Shown here one piece after another: positions 1-12,387 of a DNA stretch of 64,000 nucleotides. The number at the start of each line of letters is the position of its first letter. Positions within the stretch are counted from its first letter, which is position 1. Source of the DNA: Undaria pinnatifida (taxonomy: Eukaryota; Sar; Phaeophyceae; Laminariales; Alariaceae); contig JABAKD010000016.1 in NCBI GenBank assembly GCA_012845835.1, forward strand, positions 9,376,121-9,440,120, written 5' to 3'. The notes beneath the pieces are model-generated. The model was not told the DNA's origin. It worked only from the letters and a program-made list of their open reading frames with translations, and did no database searches. The position numbers and the translations under genes were made by a program.

Positions 1-1024
1 ATTGGCATTCGCGTGAAGGTTGTAGCAAGGTTATAGCTATTGACTGGAAGACAAAGGCCTCTTATGTAACGGATAAACCCATACTTATGACAGAAGCACG
101 TGCATGTCGAGTTCATACCGCACGGAATAGCGAGCGCCCTATTAGAACATTCGGGTTTTCGATCCCAACTTGTGAGATGATCACCCAAGACGGGACAGTT
201 GGCACCCAGATAAATGAATATTACCTGCCCCCCCCCCCCTCCGATCCAGGGTAACAGACCCACCGCCTGTGACCCAGAACGATGGATCCACGGAGAGAGA
301 GCGACATTGCTGCAGCCGCAGGGTGGCCCTTTTTCCCCTGACCGACCTACGACGTGAGACCCATACCGGATACCGACAAAAACTGCTGCTGCTGTGCGCG
401 ATGATATCAGAGCAAGCGGCAGTAGTATTCGTTTTACGATCAAGATGAAAATCAAATAGTGGAAAACCCGGGGATGCATCCCGGATGACCCCTGGCGACC
501 ACAACTCGCCCCCACCAATGGTATAGCCAAACCACACACCGTTATTGTTTCGTCGATTAAAAGTGCTCAACGGCGATGAACCTACGCCCTCGAATGGCGA
601 GTCACCAGGTGGCGGATCTCCGAGGGCGCCGGGCAGGGTGTCCTGAAACGGGACACACTCCCGTGCCTTCCTTGGCGGCACCCGGAGAGACGTGGAGTAC
701 GAGTGTGCCGTGTGACGCTCCAGCCCAGGCACCGAACGGTACGTTTTCCATGTGGGCAAGGCCGCCACGTGGCCCACGATTGCTGTGTTGTTGAGACCCT
801 CGCGAGGCGCGCAGCACCGACACCACACTCTGCCGCCCATCCGTCAACTGTGGGGCCCAGCGCCCGCGCTGGAGGCACCGCGCTGGAGGCACCGCGATTC
901 AAGCGGACTCGGGTCTTCGCAATCGGGCCGCACGGGTAGGAGAGGGGATCGAAACCGACGCGTGCCTGCTCAATCGGAGGCTTTGGTATGGATGGGGTCA
1001 GAACAGCCGGGGTGTTGGGTTACC
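1..1024. other. Degenerate sequence, possibly old retroelement
   Basis: No gene can be supported here. Several overlapping frames are open on both strands, which is expected of GC-rich DNA. On the plus strand near 745-785 a short stretch resembles a Gag-type zinc knuckle (Gly-Gln-Gly-Arg-His spacing before a Cys), so this may be the tail of a decayed retroelement lying upstream of the LTR-like piece at 1025. A run of 13 C lies at about 227-239. The retroelement reading is an inference. Confidence 0.3.
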
Positions 1025-1390
1025 TGTTGGTTGTCCTCATGAGCACGGCCCTTAGGGTCCATTTTATATGAGGGAGTTCCATATATCAATGAGGGATTTG
1101 CATAAAGTTATAGACTAAGGGGACACTAGTTAGTTTGGATCGTCAGCACGACGCTTTAAAAACTTGTATAGGGTTGCGCGTATATTCGTAGGCGTTTTTA
1201 TGCAACTTTTCCTGTGGGAGAAAGGCTCTTCTAGCACTCCGCTCTCTGCTCCATCTCTCCTCTCTGTCCTCTAATACAACGAAGATAAGAACACTCGTCG
1301 GACCGCGAGACGGTCAGGGCATCCGGTCTCGGACTCTACGAGCACACTAGTGTATTCTTGAGAGATATTCTTGGAAGTAGAAGTCTGATA
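1025..1390 (+). repeat. LTR-like repeat, 5' copy
   Basis: The first 90-100 bases (1025 to about 1120) match 10603 to about 10690 in the same orientation, beginning TGTTGGTTGTCCTCATGA. The right boundary is set only by the start of the Gag-like region and is approximate. A promoter would be expected in such a repeat, but none can be defined by eye. Confidence 0.6.
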
Positions 1391-1904
1391 CCAGAAGCTA
1401 AGAATGTCTGCACGGGAAAACTCCACGGATGAGACTCAGCAGCTGAAGAGTGAGCTCCAGTTGATGGTGGAGAAGAGGCAAGCATCGATAATGCACGAGA
1501 CGAGAGAGATGATGGCCGAGCCCATGAGGAACAACGGCCCTTTGGAGTCCAGCAGCGCTGAGGGCTGCGCTGCTGTAACGGGGAGCCCGCGAGGGGCTGG
1601 ACCCACTGCTGCAAGTGGGAACAGCGCTGAGGACAGCGCTGCTGTAAGGGGGAGCCCGCGAGGGGCTGAACCCACTGCTGCACGACAATTTTCTGCTGCT
1701 GCTGCTACTGCTGCAGGCGGAGCGCAAGGAGATACGAGAGCAGCAAGAGAGACGCCTTTTCGTGGGGGTGCCTCACGCATTGATGGAGTGACGGGACGCA
1801 GAGGAGCTGCTGTTCTTGTCGAGGTTGGCCCAGCCAGGGGTCAGCCAGATCAGCCAAGGGGGGCTGGAGAATGGGAGTCATACCCCGGCGGTTAGTTGGG
1901 GATA

Positions 1905-1955
1905 GTATTATAAAAATTAAAATACACTCTAGCTGTGAGATCGAAGATTTCGTCC
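1905..1955 (+). repeat. Fragment shared with MITE-like family R1
   Basis: About 45 bases here, in the Gag-like region of copia element A, closely match the start of the R1 repeat at 23881-23928, including the shared word GAGATCGAAGATTTCGTC apart from one base. It is either an R1 fragment inserted in the element or a piece of the element captured by R1. Confidence 0.5.
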
Positions 1956-4900
1956 AAAAATATGATATGTCTTTACCTAGACTTGCTCTCAAACACACCG
2001 CTGTTCCATTATTTAGTGGGGAAAAGTCCGAGTTCACTGCCTGGACCAGAGACGCCAGGTACTACGCGAAAGGAGTAGGTTTTCTATCTGCTTTTGTGTC
2101 GGATCCACCGCAGTACATTCCCGTAGGGGAATTGGATACCAAAACCTCGGTACTTGTCGACAGGGGGTACAGCCGTGAAGGTGTAAATATACATGCACTG
2201 GCGTGAAATTTCCTATCGACGGCTCTCAAGAGCAAGAGCGACAAGAGTATTTCGCACAGGTGTACCTCGCTGAGAGAAGCGTGGGACGCTCTCCTTACGT
2301 GTTACGGCCCACAAACGACGGGGGCCAAATCCGACCTCTTCCGACGCCTCAATAGTTTAAGATAGCGCCAGGGAGCAACCCTCTTGAGGAGATGGCCAGG
2401 ATCGAAGATCATGCCGCAGAAATGCGTACAGCAGGAATGACCCTTGACGACCACATGCTGTACACAATTTTCATTGACGCTCTGCCTGCCGAATACGAGG
2501 TGGAGGCAAGGAACCTTGCATCTCGTGACAGTATCGGCTGCGATGATATTATCAAGGTTGTACGGGAGCGGCATCACCGACTTTCTGGAAGCAGGAGGAA
2601 GGGGTCCAAGGCCATGCTATGTTTTCCGGCGGCAGCGGTGGTGGCCGCAGAAAAGGGGCCGGCGGCGGTGCCCATGGGAAAGGTTGAGGCCGCGATAAAG
2701 GAAAAGGTCGACTTCGGGGACAGCAAGGACGCGGCGGTAAAGGCACCAACGAGGACGGTGGTGGCTCGGCCGCGGCTGCCGGCGGCGATGGCAGCAGCGC
2801 CAAAGTCGCCGAAGGTGGTATCTCCGAGGTGAGATGCCACAGGTGTGGCAAGAAGGACCATTGGAGGGTCAACTGCACGGAGGAGCTATGCAGCTGATGC
2901 CACGGACGGGGGCACGCCGCAGATGTCTGCCCCACGTCGAAAGAGGAAGCTGTTCTGGCGGCGCCGGACGACGATGTTGGTGATGATATGGCCGAGGCTT
3001 CAACTTTCAAGGACGGAGAGGCAGGCGAGTGTAGTAATGTTTTGGGCAGAAAGGGGGAAGGGGAGCCGGCTTGGCAGGTAGGGGATGAGACCTGTCTTCG
3101 CGATTGTGGAACGTCTACTCACATGGCGCCTTCAGCAGATGGCATGATCAACTACAGGGAGTGCGATTTGAAACTGCGCATTGCTGACTGCTCAACCCGC
3201 ACGATCGAAGTCTTTGTCTTTCGGTCCGGAAACGGTCTCGTGCGAGTAATGCTGACGAATGTTGCGCACGTGCCAGACCTGCGATACCATCTTTTTCCCT
3301 ACCCACTCTCGTGAAGAACGGTCACACTTTTTGAAGGGTGTCCCGCGGTGATTATGGTCAAGCTCAAGTCTGCACGTTCGATCGTGTTTCCGTTGACCGG
3401 GAACTTGTGCAGCCTTTGCGGCTATCGGGTCGACTGCAGCCCTAGGGAAGATGCCTGTGCTGTACTCGCGCGGGAAAAACTGCGCAACAAGCCTGTGGTC
3501 AACAAAAACCACTACCACTGCGCGGCCGAACACTCCCACGATGCACTGCTCCGCAAGACCGCGAAACAGCAAGGGATCGCCCTCGAGGGAAAGCTGCTGG
3601 AGTGCAAAGGGTGCTCCATGTCGAAGGGTCTCCGCCGAGGTATCAAACAGTCCACACACACCCGAGCAGATAAGAAGCTCGGGAGGGTTTTTGTGGATTG
3701 AGTGTGCCTAAGGTGGTAGAGTCTCACGGGGCAAAGCGGTATACTCTCATTGTGTGCGCGATGAATTTTCACGGTATACGTGGGTGTATTTTATGCATCA
3801 CAAATCGGACGCCGCGAAAATGTTTAAGCAGTTCCTCGCGAATATTCGTGCAGACCGTGCCCCTTCACAGCTAGTAATCGTCCGATCCGATGAGGGCGGT
3901 GAACTTCGCGGGGGAAATATGGCGGCCTTTGTAGATCGCGATGCATTAAGCAGGAATTCACCACAGCCGACAGTCCCCAGTTTAATGGGGTAGCCGAGAA
4001 CGCGCTAGGTTTGATTGAGACGGGCGCAATGGCGGGTCGAATCGAGGCCCGTGAGCTTTTTCTCGAGCGCAATTGCCGGCAACGGAATCGTTGTGGGCTG
4101 AAGCGTCGCACTGGGCGTTCGATGCTTTGAACCGCACAGCAACGTCCGCTAACGTCGCAAACAAGTCGCCGTACGAGATGTTGTACGGTAAAACCCCCCC
4201 GATAGTGCTTCTACCTTTTCTCAAGCTACTGCAAGATGAAGAGGGAAAACGAGTCCCAGGCGAAAGTGCAGGAGTGTTTTTACCTGGGCTCTGCGCCCAA
4301 CCACCTCCGAGACATCGTACGAGTGCCGGCCAAACACCGTACTCTGCTTATCACGCGTCATGCCACCTGGCAACGCGTGCCGCCTGCACCACCTGTACCT
4401 GCCCAGAAGCATGATTCCCTGTCTCAGGAGGAGGGGGGTCCGAGGCCGACGACGAGAGCACGTCAAGTCGACGGTGGTGGGGGGGGTGCTGGTCGAGCAG
4501 GACGAAGGTCTGGATCGCCTGTCCAACCTCGACGTGACGTGGGGGTTTGATCTGCACGCGTTCTTGCGGGAGCGCTCACAGAAGACACCTGCCGCCGGCG
4601 ATGCTGGCGACGGAACAGCCGAGACGATGGACTGTCTCAAGGGGACGCGGTGGACGCCTCCTCGGTCTCGGCAGAGAGGGCCGAAACAGCTGAGACAATG
4701 GACTCGTCTCAAGGGGGCGCGGTGGACGCCTCCTCGGTCCCGGCAGGGAGGGCTGAAACAGCTGAGAGGATGGACTCGTCTCAAGGGGGCGCGATGGACG
4801 CCTCGTCGGTCCCGACAGAGAGGACCGAAAGCGACCCGGGCGCATCAGCAGCCTGCATCGACCAAGAGAACGGCGATGATCTCCCCGCGGTCCTGTCGGG

Positions 4901-7900
4901 GAGGGAAGCTCACGAGCTCAGTAGCTGGGGATGGCTACCCCCAACAGTAATGGGTCGGACCCGGGGTCAGAGCCGATGTCTGCAGAATGAATCTGCTCAA
5001 ATTTCAGCATGTAATCGAGGACGCGATGTTTTCGACTTTGAAGAAGTAGACGGAGTTTGGGAGTATATTGGAGGGTACATCCTGGACGACGGAGGACGCA
5101 TTGGCCATGACGGCTGGAGGACCTGCCTTGGAAGACAATAAAGGGGAGTTATGCGTGTGCATGCCGAGTGGTTTCCCGGAAGATGTAGAACCGCCCCCGC
5201 AGTCCGTAGCAAATGTAGAGCGTTCAAAATACAAAGCGGCGTGGCGTGAGGCCATGAAGACTGAACTGGACGGTCACAAAATGACCGGAACATACGAAGC
5301 CGCGACGCCGCCGCGAGGGCGGAAACCTGTCGGTGCGAAGTGGGTATTCTCTTATAAGACTGACGAAGATGGTATGATAGCAAAGACGAAAGCAAGACTT
5401 GTGGCTAAAAGCTTTAGCCAGGTGCAAGACGTAGATCACTTCCAAACGTTTGCACCAACCCCGTCGTCAGCGTCAATTAAAATTCTGGCGGCCGTTGCAA
5501 ATAAGCAAGGTCTGACGATTTTTCACTTAGACGTTGCACAAGCTTTTGTTCGCGCGAAACTCGACGCCGAGATATACATGAAACTACCCGATGGGTGGTG
5601 ACATGTCAGGAAAGATTGTTTGCCTTAACAGATCACTCTATGGTCTAAACCAGAGCAAACGGCCGTGGGCCGAACTACTGGTAGAGACCGTAGTAGAATA
5701 CGGTAGCAGTGTAGGACTGATCCTTGTGTTTTTCGCATGGTTGTGGATGGCAAGGTAGAACTGATTATATGGCCGTTCATGTAGATGACATAGTGGTTGC
5801 AGGGTCGGACGAGCCATGCAGAGACTTTCATGCCGCATCAAATACTAAGTTTCCCACGAACAATCTCGACGAGTTAAATTGGTATACTGGTTGCGCTTTC
5901 AAGCGTAGCTGGGGTACGTTCGAGATCACGCAGAAGGCTTTCGTTGAAAGCATGCTGAATCGTTTCGGTGTGATCTCGGCCTCTGACAATCCGCGACCCC
6001 TGGCGTTGAACTAGGTCCAAGAGAGAAAGGCGAACAAAAGGGAGACTGGCCGTACAGGGAGGCTGTGGGCAGTCTGATGTGGCTGTCGACCATGACGCGG
6101 CCAGACATCTCGAACGCGGTGCGTGCTGTGGCGCGCCATTCTCACGACCCCACCGACAGGCACCGGAAAGCAGTTTTGAAGATCATGGGATACCTCCACG
6201 GGACAAGCGATGTGGGTTTGGCTTTTTTAATGGGTTCGGGATTGGATCTGGCTGTATATAGTGGTGCCGACTACGCCGACAAATCTAACGACAGGCGCTC
6301 AGTGTTGGGGACGGTAATTACCTTGGGGGGCGTTGCCGTCAGCTGGGCAAGTAGCACGCAGAGGTGCATTACGTTGCCTGCAGCAGAAGCAGAGTATGTA
6401 GCCCTTGGTGAAGGGGTGAAGGAGGCTCTGTTTACGGGCGGAGTCTTATCGTTTATTTGTCCAGAGCTAAGCGGATCGTGTGGCCGAGTTTTTGCAGATA
6501 ATCAGGGGGCCATAACGTTGGCTAAGAAAACTCTTAGTTCTGCGCGGAGCGAGCACATAGATGTGCGTTTCCATTTCGTCTGAGAGTTACTTCGTACCAA
6601 GAAAATTGACATTCCATTCGTAGCTTCGTAGTTTGAACGAGCAGCACGCAGATATTTTGACGAAATCCCTTGCTGCGACCCCTTTTAAATCTCGCCGTAA
6701 GTTTTTGTTGAACTTACCGTTGGAGGATGAGTAGGCGGTGTGAGCGTTATTCGCTGAGTGCCATGTTCGAGTCATGCGAGGAACAATTTGTCAGGCCGCC
6801 ACAGCACGCTACTTTGAGGGGCATGGATGAGTAGGACGCTACTTGGCGTTTTAGTTTCTGGCCATGGTCATCGTTTGAATGCGGCTATTGTTACAATCGC
6901 AATGGTTTGGATTATATAAGTTATACAGGGGTTTTGGACCCGGTAGACGGGTTTCCTCCAGCGGGACTGTCGTTGGCAGTTCTTAGGTCCTAGCTTGTTG
7001 TTTTGGATGCCCATTCGGTCTCGCCACTGCTGTGAAGACTGTTACAATCGCAATGGTTTGGATTATATAAGTTATACCGACGCACCGCCAGGGGCTATGC
7101 ATCCGATTCCCCCGCCGGCGGTGAGAAACCCGACGGGCTGGGGTTCCCCACCGAATCCTGCACGGCGGGGACAAAAGGGTTTTTGCTACAGATGCCACCG
7201 GCCGGATCACTACGTAACAGAGTGCTCGGTTCCCCCAATTCACATGACCGTGGCGGTTCCTTTGCAGACCACCAATACCCCTACCCCATGCACTATCGTG
7301 GTAGCTGGGTACAACAGTCACCCTACGGCGGTGGTGGGTACACCTCGGCTGTGCCTCCCCCACCTCAGCCCTCCTTGAACAATTCCCACGACCAGACGAA
7401 CGACGGCAGTTGTGTGCCTACGTTCAATCATCTTCTTACCGAACAGTTTGCACAATCAGACAATGTTCACGTTAAGCTCTTGGACTTAGCTTCCGTACCT
7501 GGTTGAGCGTCGGATAGCCATGACGCTCGAGTTTGCTATGGCGTCACGCTTGGAGCCCCCCCGGGTGTTTGGTGATGCAAAAATGCCACCAACGCATCCC
7601 CTCTGGCTGAGGCGTGCAAATACACCAGTGACGTCATCAACATGACGGCAAAGGTCCGGGACAACCGGATGTGCAATCACCATACCGAAGGTTTCATGGG
7701 AGAGCGCCGTTTGCGCGGCTTCTCCCGATCCTAAAGCCTGGCTTTCACCATGTTAGGAGAGCCCTGAAGTCGGAGCGAAAGGCGAAGGTTTGATTGTACC
7801 TGATTGGCGGAAACAACTACTCGGCAGATTGTTGAAAGAGTCTGTTGATGTCTAGGCAGACGCCATACTCCAGCGACGTTACTTGGGAGCACCCGAGGAA

Positions 7901-9984
7901 GTCGTTTGTGGGGGTACTGCCTCCGGAGGAGAAGAGCTCTCCGCTACCACCGTCACCGCCGCCGTCCCCGGGTACGCCGGAGCCTCTGGGAGACCCCAGG
8001 GTGTGGTCCGAGCCGCGGCCACCGTTCTCGCTGTTGCCATCCCAACTGCCGTCACCCTCGCCGCTGCCGCCGCCGTCACCGTCGCCGTCACAGCCGCTGC
8101 CATCGTCACCGCCGTCACTGTCGCCGCTGCCGCCGCCGCAACAGCCACTGCAGCCACAGCTTTCAAGGCGTGTCGCCCGGGAGCTAGGTAGTTACAACCC
8201 GGGCCCGGAGGATGACGGTGTGCAGCGGGGCAGGACCCGGGGGCGGACAGTGCGACACCGAGGGGCTGCGGCGGATCCGGATGGTGACGATGTGCAGCTA
8301 GGCAGAACTAGGGGGGAGACTGCGCGACACCGAGAAGCTGCGGGGCATGGACTGCTGTCGTTAATGGCAGCGATAGAAAGCTTAGGTCACCATCTTTTTC
8401 ACCAAGCCCCGCCGCACGATAATCCCTCCCTTCCCACACGCCCGGTGAGCGAGCTTTCAACGCCGAACTCGTATGCTGAAGCGTGTGCGGACGAGTATTC
8501 GGTCGTTAGGAGGCAGGCAATGGAGAAGGAGTACCGTTGACAGGCGAGGGTGGGGATGTTTGGGGGGATGTAGCAACCAGACGGACTGAACGTCATCTCG
8601 GCGAAGCAGGTGTTCGCCTGGAAGTCCAACGAGCATGGCTATGTGGTTCGAGCGAAGGCGAGACTAGTGGGGCGAGGTTTCAGGTATTGATTTTTTTAAT
8701 ACCTTTGACCCGACGCCTGCTGCGTTGTTTTTGTTTATTGGATGCTCTTGTGTGCGAATTGGGTTTGGATTTTGCCATTTTGATGCCGAGCAAGCATTCG
8801 TTAAGTCAAGTCTGGAAGATCATGCTTTTATGCGACTACCCCCTGGTGGTTGCGGAGAAATATTCGGTAAGATAGTCAGGTTGAACCGCAGCCTCTACGG
8901 CTTGAAGCAAGCGTCGAGGTCGTGGCACAACCATCTTATCACCCACACTAAAAGTGTTCGATTTGAGTAGAGCCTTGCTGATGCGTGTGTTTTGCGATTG
9001 ATCGAGTCGGGCTCTGTCTCCATATAGTAACAGTAGTTTATGTGGATGTTTTTTTTGCAGTAGGGCTTAAGGCTAGATGCGACCAGTTTTGTGAAGATCT
9101 GAACCGCCTTGTCGCGATCAACAATCTAGGCGAGTTGCGGTGGTATGCTGGTTTTCGTTTTTCGAGGGATTGGGATGCTGGTACTTTGACGATTTCGCAA
9201 CAAACTTTCGCTAAAAATACCGCCGCGAGGTTTGATGCTAGTTCTGGGAGGAATACCCCGCTTTCAACTGGTCTGAAGCTCGAGGAGTTCGACGAGAATG
9301 AACCCGTGGGTGATTGGCCTTTTCGCGAGTTGTTAGGATGCTTGCTGTGGCTTGCGAACCCAACAAGACCGGATATCGCGAACGCGGTGAGAACGGTAGC
9401 AAGATACTCGAGTCAGCCTAGGGGGGTGCACTGGAGGACAGCGATTGGTATTTTAGAGTATGTATTATCTACGAGTGATTTCGGCATTACATTCCAGAAG
9501 GTTAATGAGCTTGAGCTGGTAGCGTTTGCTGATGCTGACTATGCTAGTAAAGCCGCTGACAGGAGGTCAGTTTCACGTGGTGCTATAATGTGTGGGGGAG
9601 CATGTGTGTGCTGGTTTTTGAGAACCCAGAAGTGCGTCACGCTCTCGACCACTGAGGCCGAGTATGTAGCACTGGCAGGCACCATTAAGAAGGCGATGTT
9701 CTTGCGGTATATGTGGAGCTTTATTTCTCCGGGGTTTGGTACGATGTGCATTACGGTTTTCGAGGGTAATGAGGGGGCGAAGAACTTGGCACAAAACCCA
9801 GTGTGCACGTCGAAGTCGAAGCACATAGACGTGCGACACCACTTTTTGCGGGAACTTATTTTTAAGGGGGAGTTTGTGGTTACCCATGTCGAGTCGGATG
9901 ATCAGCATGCAGGCGTCTTGACAAAGCCGCTCGCCTACACGGCTTTTTGCTATCCCCGGGATTTTCTTATGAACATTTGATGCG

Positions 9985-10600
9985 TTTTTCGGGGTGGGGG
10001 TAGGTATATCTTGATTTCAGAGTACGGATTTTAATCGTCAGTTCTTAAGGGAGCCATTTTGTTTTTCGAGTTTTTTTAGCAGTCAGTGCAAACGTCCCGC
10101 CGCTACGTGTGGTTCGTCGTACAGCGTGCGGAGTACAAATAAATCGATTTTCTGCGGTTGTTTTCATTTTCGTATAATAACGAGTTGGGTTTTGCCGGTC
10201 CAGCTAGACCCTGTACTGCGTACTGATATTTTGAGAATATCCGGGATAACCAGAGAGTTTATTTGAGTTATAAATCCGAAAAAAAATGCCATTTTCCCGG
10301 GCTAATTTTGAGGATGATGCCGTTTTTCCTGACAAAGATTTTCGAGAGTATTTGATGTTTCCAGCGTGAGGCTATTTATATTTTGTTTGAGACTTCGAGA
10401 ATTTAACTTGATTTGACTTGAGAGATTTATTATTGAGTGGACGATTTCAGTTTTCAGTTTGCGTTTTTGGTTTTCGAATTTGGTCTGAGATTGATTTGCG
10501 TTGATTATGATATTGTGATGTATGAACCTTGCGATGTCGTGCCATGCGCACAGAGCAGAGGGGATATCAGTATAGTCGCCGAGTATAATGAGGAGGGGAG
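9985..10600. other. Non-coding 3' tract of element B
   Basis: AT-rich, with T-runs and no coding signal. It lies between the RNase H region of element B and the partial LTR and is best read as the 3' untranslated part of that element. Confidence 0.5.
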
Positions 10601-10602
10601 AT

Positions 10603-10690
10603 GTTGGTTGTCCTCATGAACACGGCGGTCAGGATCCATTTTATATGAGGGAGTTCCATGTATTGATGAGGGATTTATGTGTATAAGGGG
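10603..10690 (+). repeat. LTR-like repeat, 3' copy, truncated
   Basis: It starts TGTTGGTTGTCCTCATGA, the same as at 1025, and stays similar for about 90 bases before the match is lost. It could be the 3' LTR of element B or an outer LTR shared with element A. Confidence 0.6.
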
Positions 10691-10950
10691 GAACTCGGCT
10701 GGAGGAATGGGAGGTGTATTTTGCCGAGATGCTTTCTTGCATGATCGTCATGAGCAGTAACTCGACGGCTGGATAATATAGGAGAGAGTTCTGTGCCGCC
10801 GTCTTGAGTCACCACCACCCCTTCCCGCGTCAGCTGCTTGTACACCTCTAGGGACCAATCAACATCAATACTCGATGCCGCTTTCAAGGATGACATGCGG
10901 CCATCCTTCAACGATCGGGAAATAACGGCAGCCGCAGTTGGCAGGCGCAC
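10675..10950 (-). CDS. Hypothetical coding fragment
   Basis: An open frame of 91 codons on the minus strand. The part from about residue 20 to 65 has a balanced, non-repetitive composition (Asp-Val-Asp-Trp-Ser, then Leu-Glu-Val-Tyr-Lys-Gln-Leu) that reads more like protein than the neighbouring frames. It lies between the copia remnant and the LINE remnant, opposite in strand to both. No family is recognised, and its 5' end overlaps the partial LTR. It could be a host exon or a chance frame. Confidence 0.25.
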   Translation of the reverse strand: MRLPTAAAVISRSLKDGRMSSLKAASSIDVDWSLEVYKQLTREGVVVTQDGGTELSPILSSRRVTAHDDHARKHLGKIHLPFLQPSSPLYT

Positions 10951-11831
10951 GCGGGCGCCTTAGTGTTCACGTGCTTGACATCATCAACCGCGCCATGGTA
11001 GAACACCGGTCACACCGGAAGTTGGCGACGTCGAGCTTGCTCCTGCCGAAGAGTAGACTGTGGTGCATTATGCCGGGTTTGCTTCACCCACCAAACGGTC
11101 GCATCGAGACGCGAAAGAGATTTTTGACGTTGGAGAACCGCGACACTTTAGTCCTCCTGCTCCCGTGGCTAATGGTGTACACGAGGCAGGGGACAGCGAG
11201 GCGACGAAATGCCGCCCAAGAAGCGTCAGAGGGAGCAAAGCTCGACCTGGCATCGTCATCATCGTCGTTGTCTTGCTACAAGGGAGGGATGTAAATCTCG
11301 GCACTCATATTTCTGGCCGGGTCGCGCTGAGCCAACAGCGAAGAAACGCGGGCAACGGTGGTGGCCATATTCCCGTCCGAAGACCACACCGTCGTTTCCG
11401 CGGTCGCGACGGCTGCTGTGCTGGCATGCGTTACCAAGGTATAGGACGAAAGCGCTCCGGGCGCCCGGATGATTTAGGCGCTTTTCGGCGACATCAGCGC
11501 CCACGGCTCCGTCGTGGGTCCCGGAAGCAATGGCCAACGATTCACGCACCTGCAGTTCACTATGCAAACCGAAATCAGGCGCGAGGGGTGCGGCCGGGGC
11601 ATAAAACCCTTCCTGAGGAGAACTGTCGATGGACCGGACGCGTTTCCGCCGGAGGTCTTGTAGCTCTTCTTGCCGTTGAGTTTCGCAGCATTGGCGGAAA
11701 AATGTCGGCCGATTTGTGTGGGAATGATATAGAGGCGGCTCATTACCGCTGGGGCTATGTCACAGCGGCGGTCGCGGCTGGGGTAGGTCAATCGCAAGGC
11801 AAGGAAATTCGGGGTGGCAGCACCTTGAGGA

Positions 11832-12344
11832 GTGGAGTGTACGGTACCGGGGGTACGAACGCTATACGAGACAGGCAACTGGCTTGTCATCACCGACTGC
11901 TCCAACGCCTTCGACGCCGTGGAAAGGACAGGAGTGCTTGGGGGGATGGCCAACTGCGTGTCGGCACTCACGCCGTCAGTGGCCAAGTGCTATGGTGCGA
12001 GTCCAGCGAATGCTTTTCTTCAGATGGACTCCGAGGATGCCAGGACGATAGCTTGCTCCACCGGGGTCTATAGCAGGAGGGATCCTATGGGACCAGCAAT
12101 GTTCTGCCTGGCGTTGCGGCCGGGGCTGAAGCGCCTCAGAACGGAATTCGGGGGAGAAGGAGCGGAAACCTTCGCTTACATGGGCGCCAGTCCTGTTGGG
12201 GCCACAGCCAACATGATTAGGGTCCTTAGCGCGAGCTACTACGATGATCCCTTGTCTAAAGTACTAATTTTACACGAAAACGACAAAAATGCATCGTGTA
12301 TTATATTGTTTTCTCGCTTTCGTAGATGCTTTACCATCCAATAA
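11832..12344 (+). pseudogene. LINE reverse transcriptase core
   Basis: An open stretch of 170 codons holds the RT palm. Visible signatures are the motif A Asp within TDCSNAFDAV, the conserved Val-Ala-Lys-Cys-Tyr-Gly following it, and motif B Asp-Pro-Met-Gly-Pro-Ala-Met-Phe-Cys. The reading is good until about codon 125. After that the frame runs into AT-rich sequence with no similarity to the family, which indicates an insertion. The double Asp of the metal site is missing. Confidence 0.7.
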
Positions 12345-12387
12345 ATAGACCATATCGGCATCGCGGCCAATCCTGCCAAGACCGTGG

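Larger units (their letters stand above)
1025..6780 (+). mobile_element. Ty1/copia-like LTR retrotransposon fossil (element A)
   Basis: An LTR-like segment starts at 1025 with TG and runs to roughly 1390. A Gag-like region follows (about 1404-2830) with a CCHC zinc knuckle near 2833-2875. Then come a protease/integrase region (about 3090-4250; the GAG-pre-integrase and the integrase core are recognisable), a reverse transcriptase region (about 5200-6010) and a copia-type RNase H region (about 6065-6580). This Gag, protease, integrase, RT, RNase H order defines the copia superfamily. The element is clearly broken, with on the order of ten or more interruptions, and looks old. No matching 3' LTR follows directly; the only similar sequence lies at 10603. 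Repetitive tandem blocks occur at 1545-1680 and at about 4610-4830. Confidence 0.85.
6870..10690 (+). mobile_element. Ty1/copia-like LTR retrotransposon fossil (element B)
   Basis: A second copia-type element follows on the same strand. Recognisable parts are a CCHC zinc knuckle (about 7180-7225), a Ser/Pro-rich linker encoded by CCG/TCA repeats (about 7900-8165), a reverse transcriptase region (about 8540-9250) and an RNase H region in a long open stretch (within 8985-9980). It ends in a 3' non-coding tract and a partial LTR-like piece at 10603-10690. A 40-base sequence is repeated directly at about 6884-6930 and 7035-7078. Integrase was not recognised, so the element is probably internally deleted. 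It is broken, with roughly half a dozen or more interruptions. Its pol differs from element A, so it is a different family or lineage. Whether A and B are nested or simply adjacent is unclear. Confidence 0.8.

Noticed and set aside
1383-1400. A tRNA primer-binding site after the 5' LTR-like piece
   Set aside because: The bases there resemble the tRNA 3' end itself rather than its complement on this strand, so they do not support a primer site.
7845-8540. 231-codon Pro/Ser-rich frame as a host gene
   Set aside because: It lies in copia element B between the zinc knuckle and RT regions and is best read as the element's linker region.
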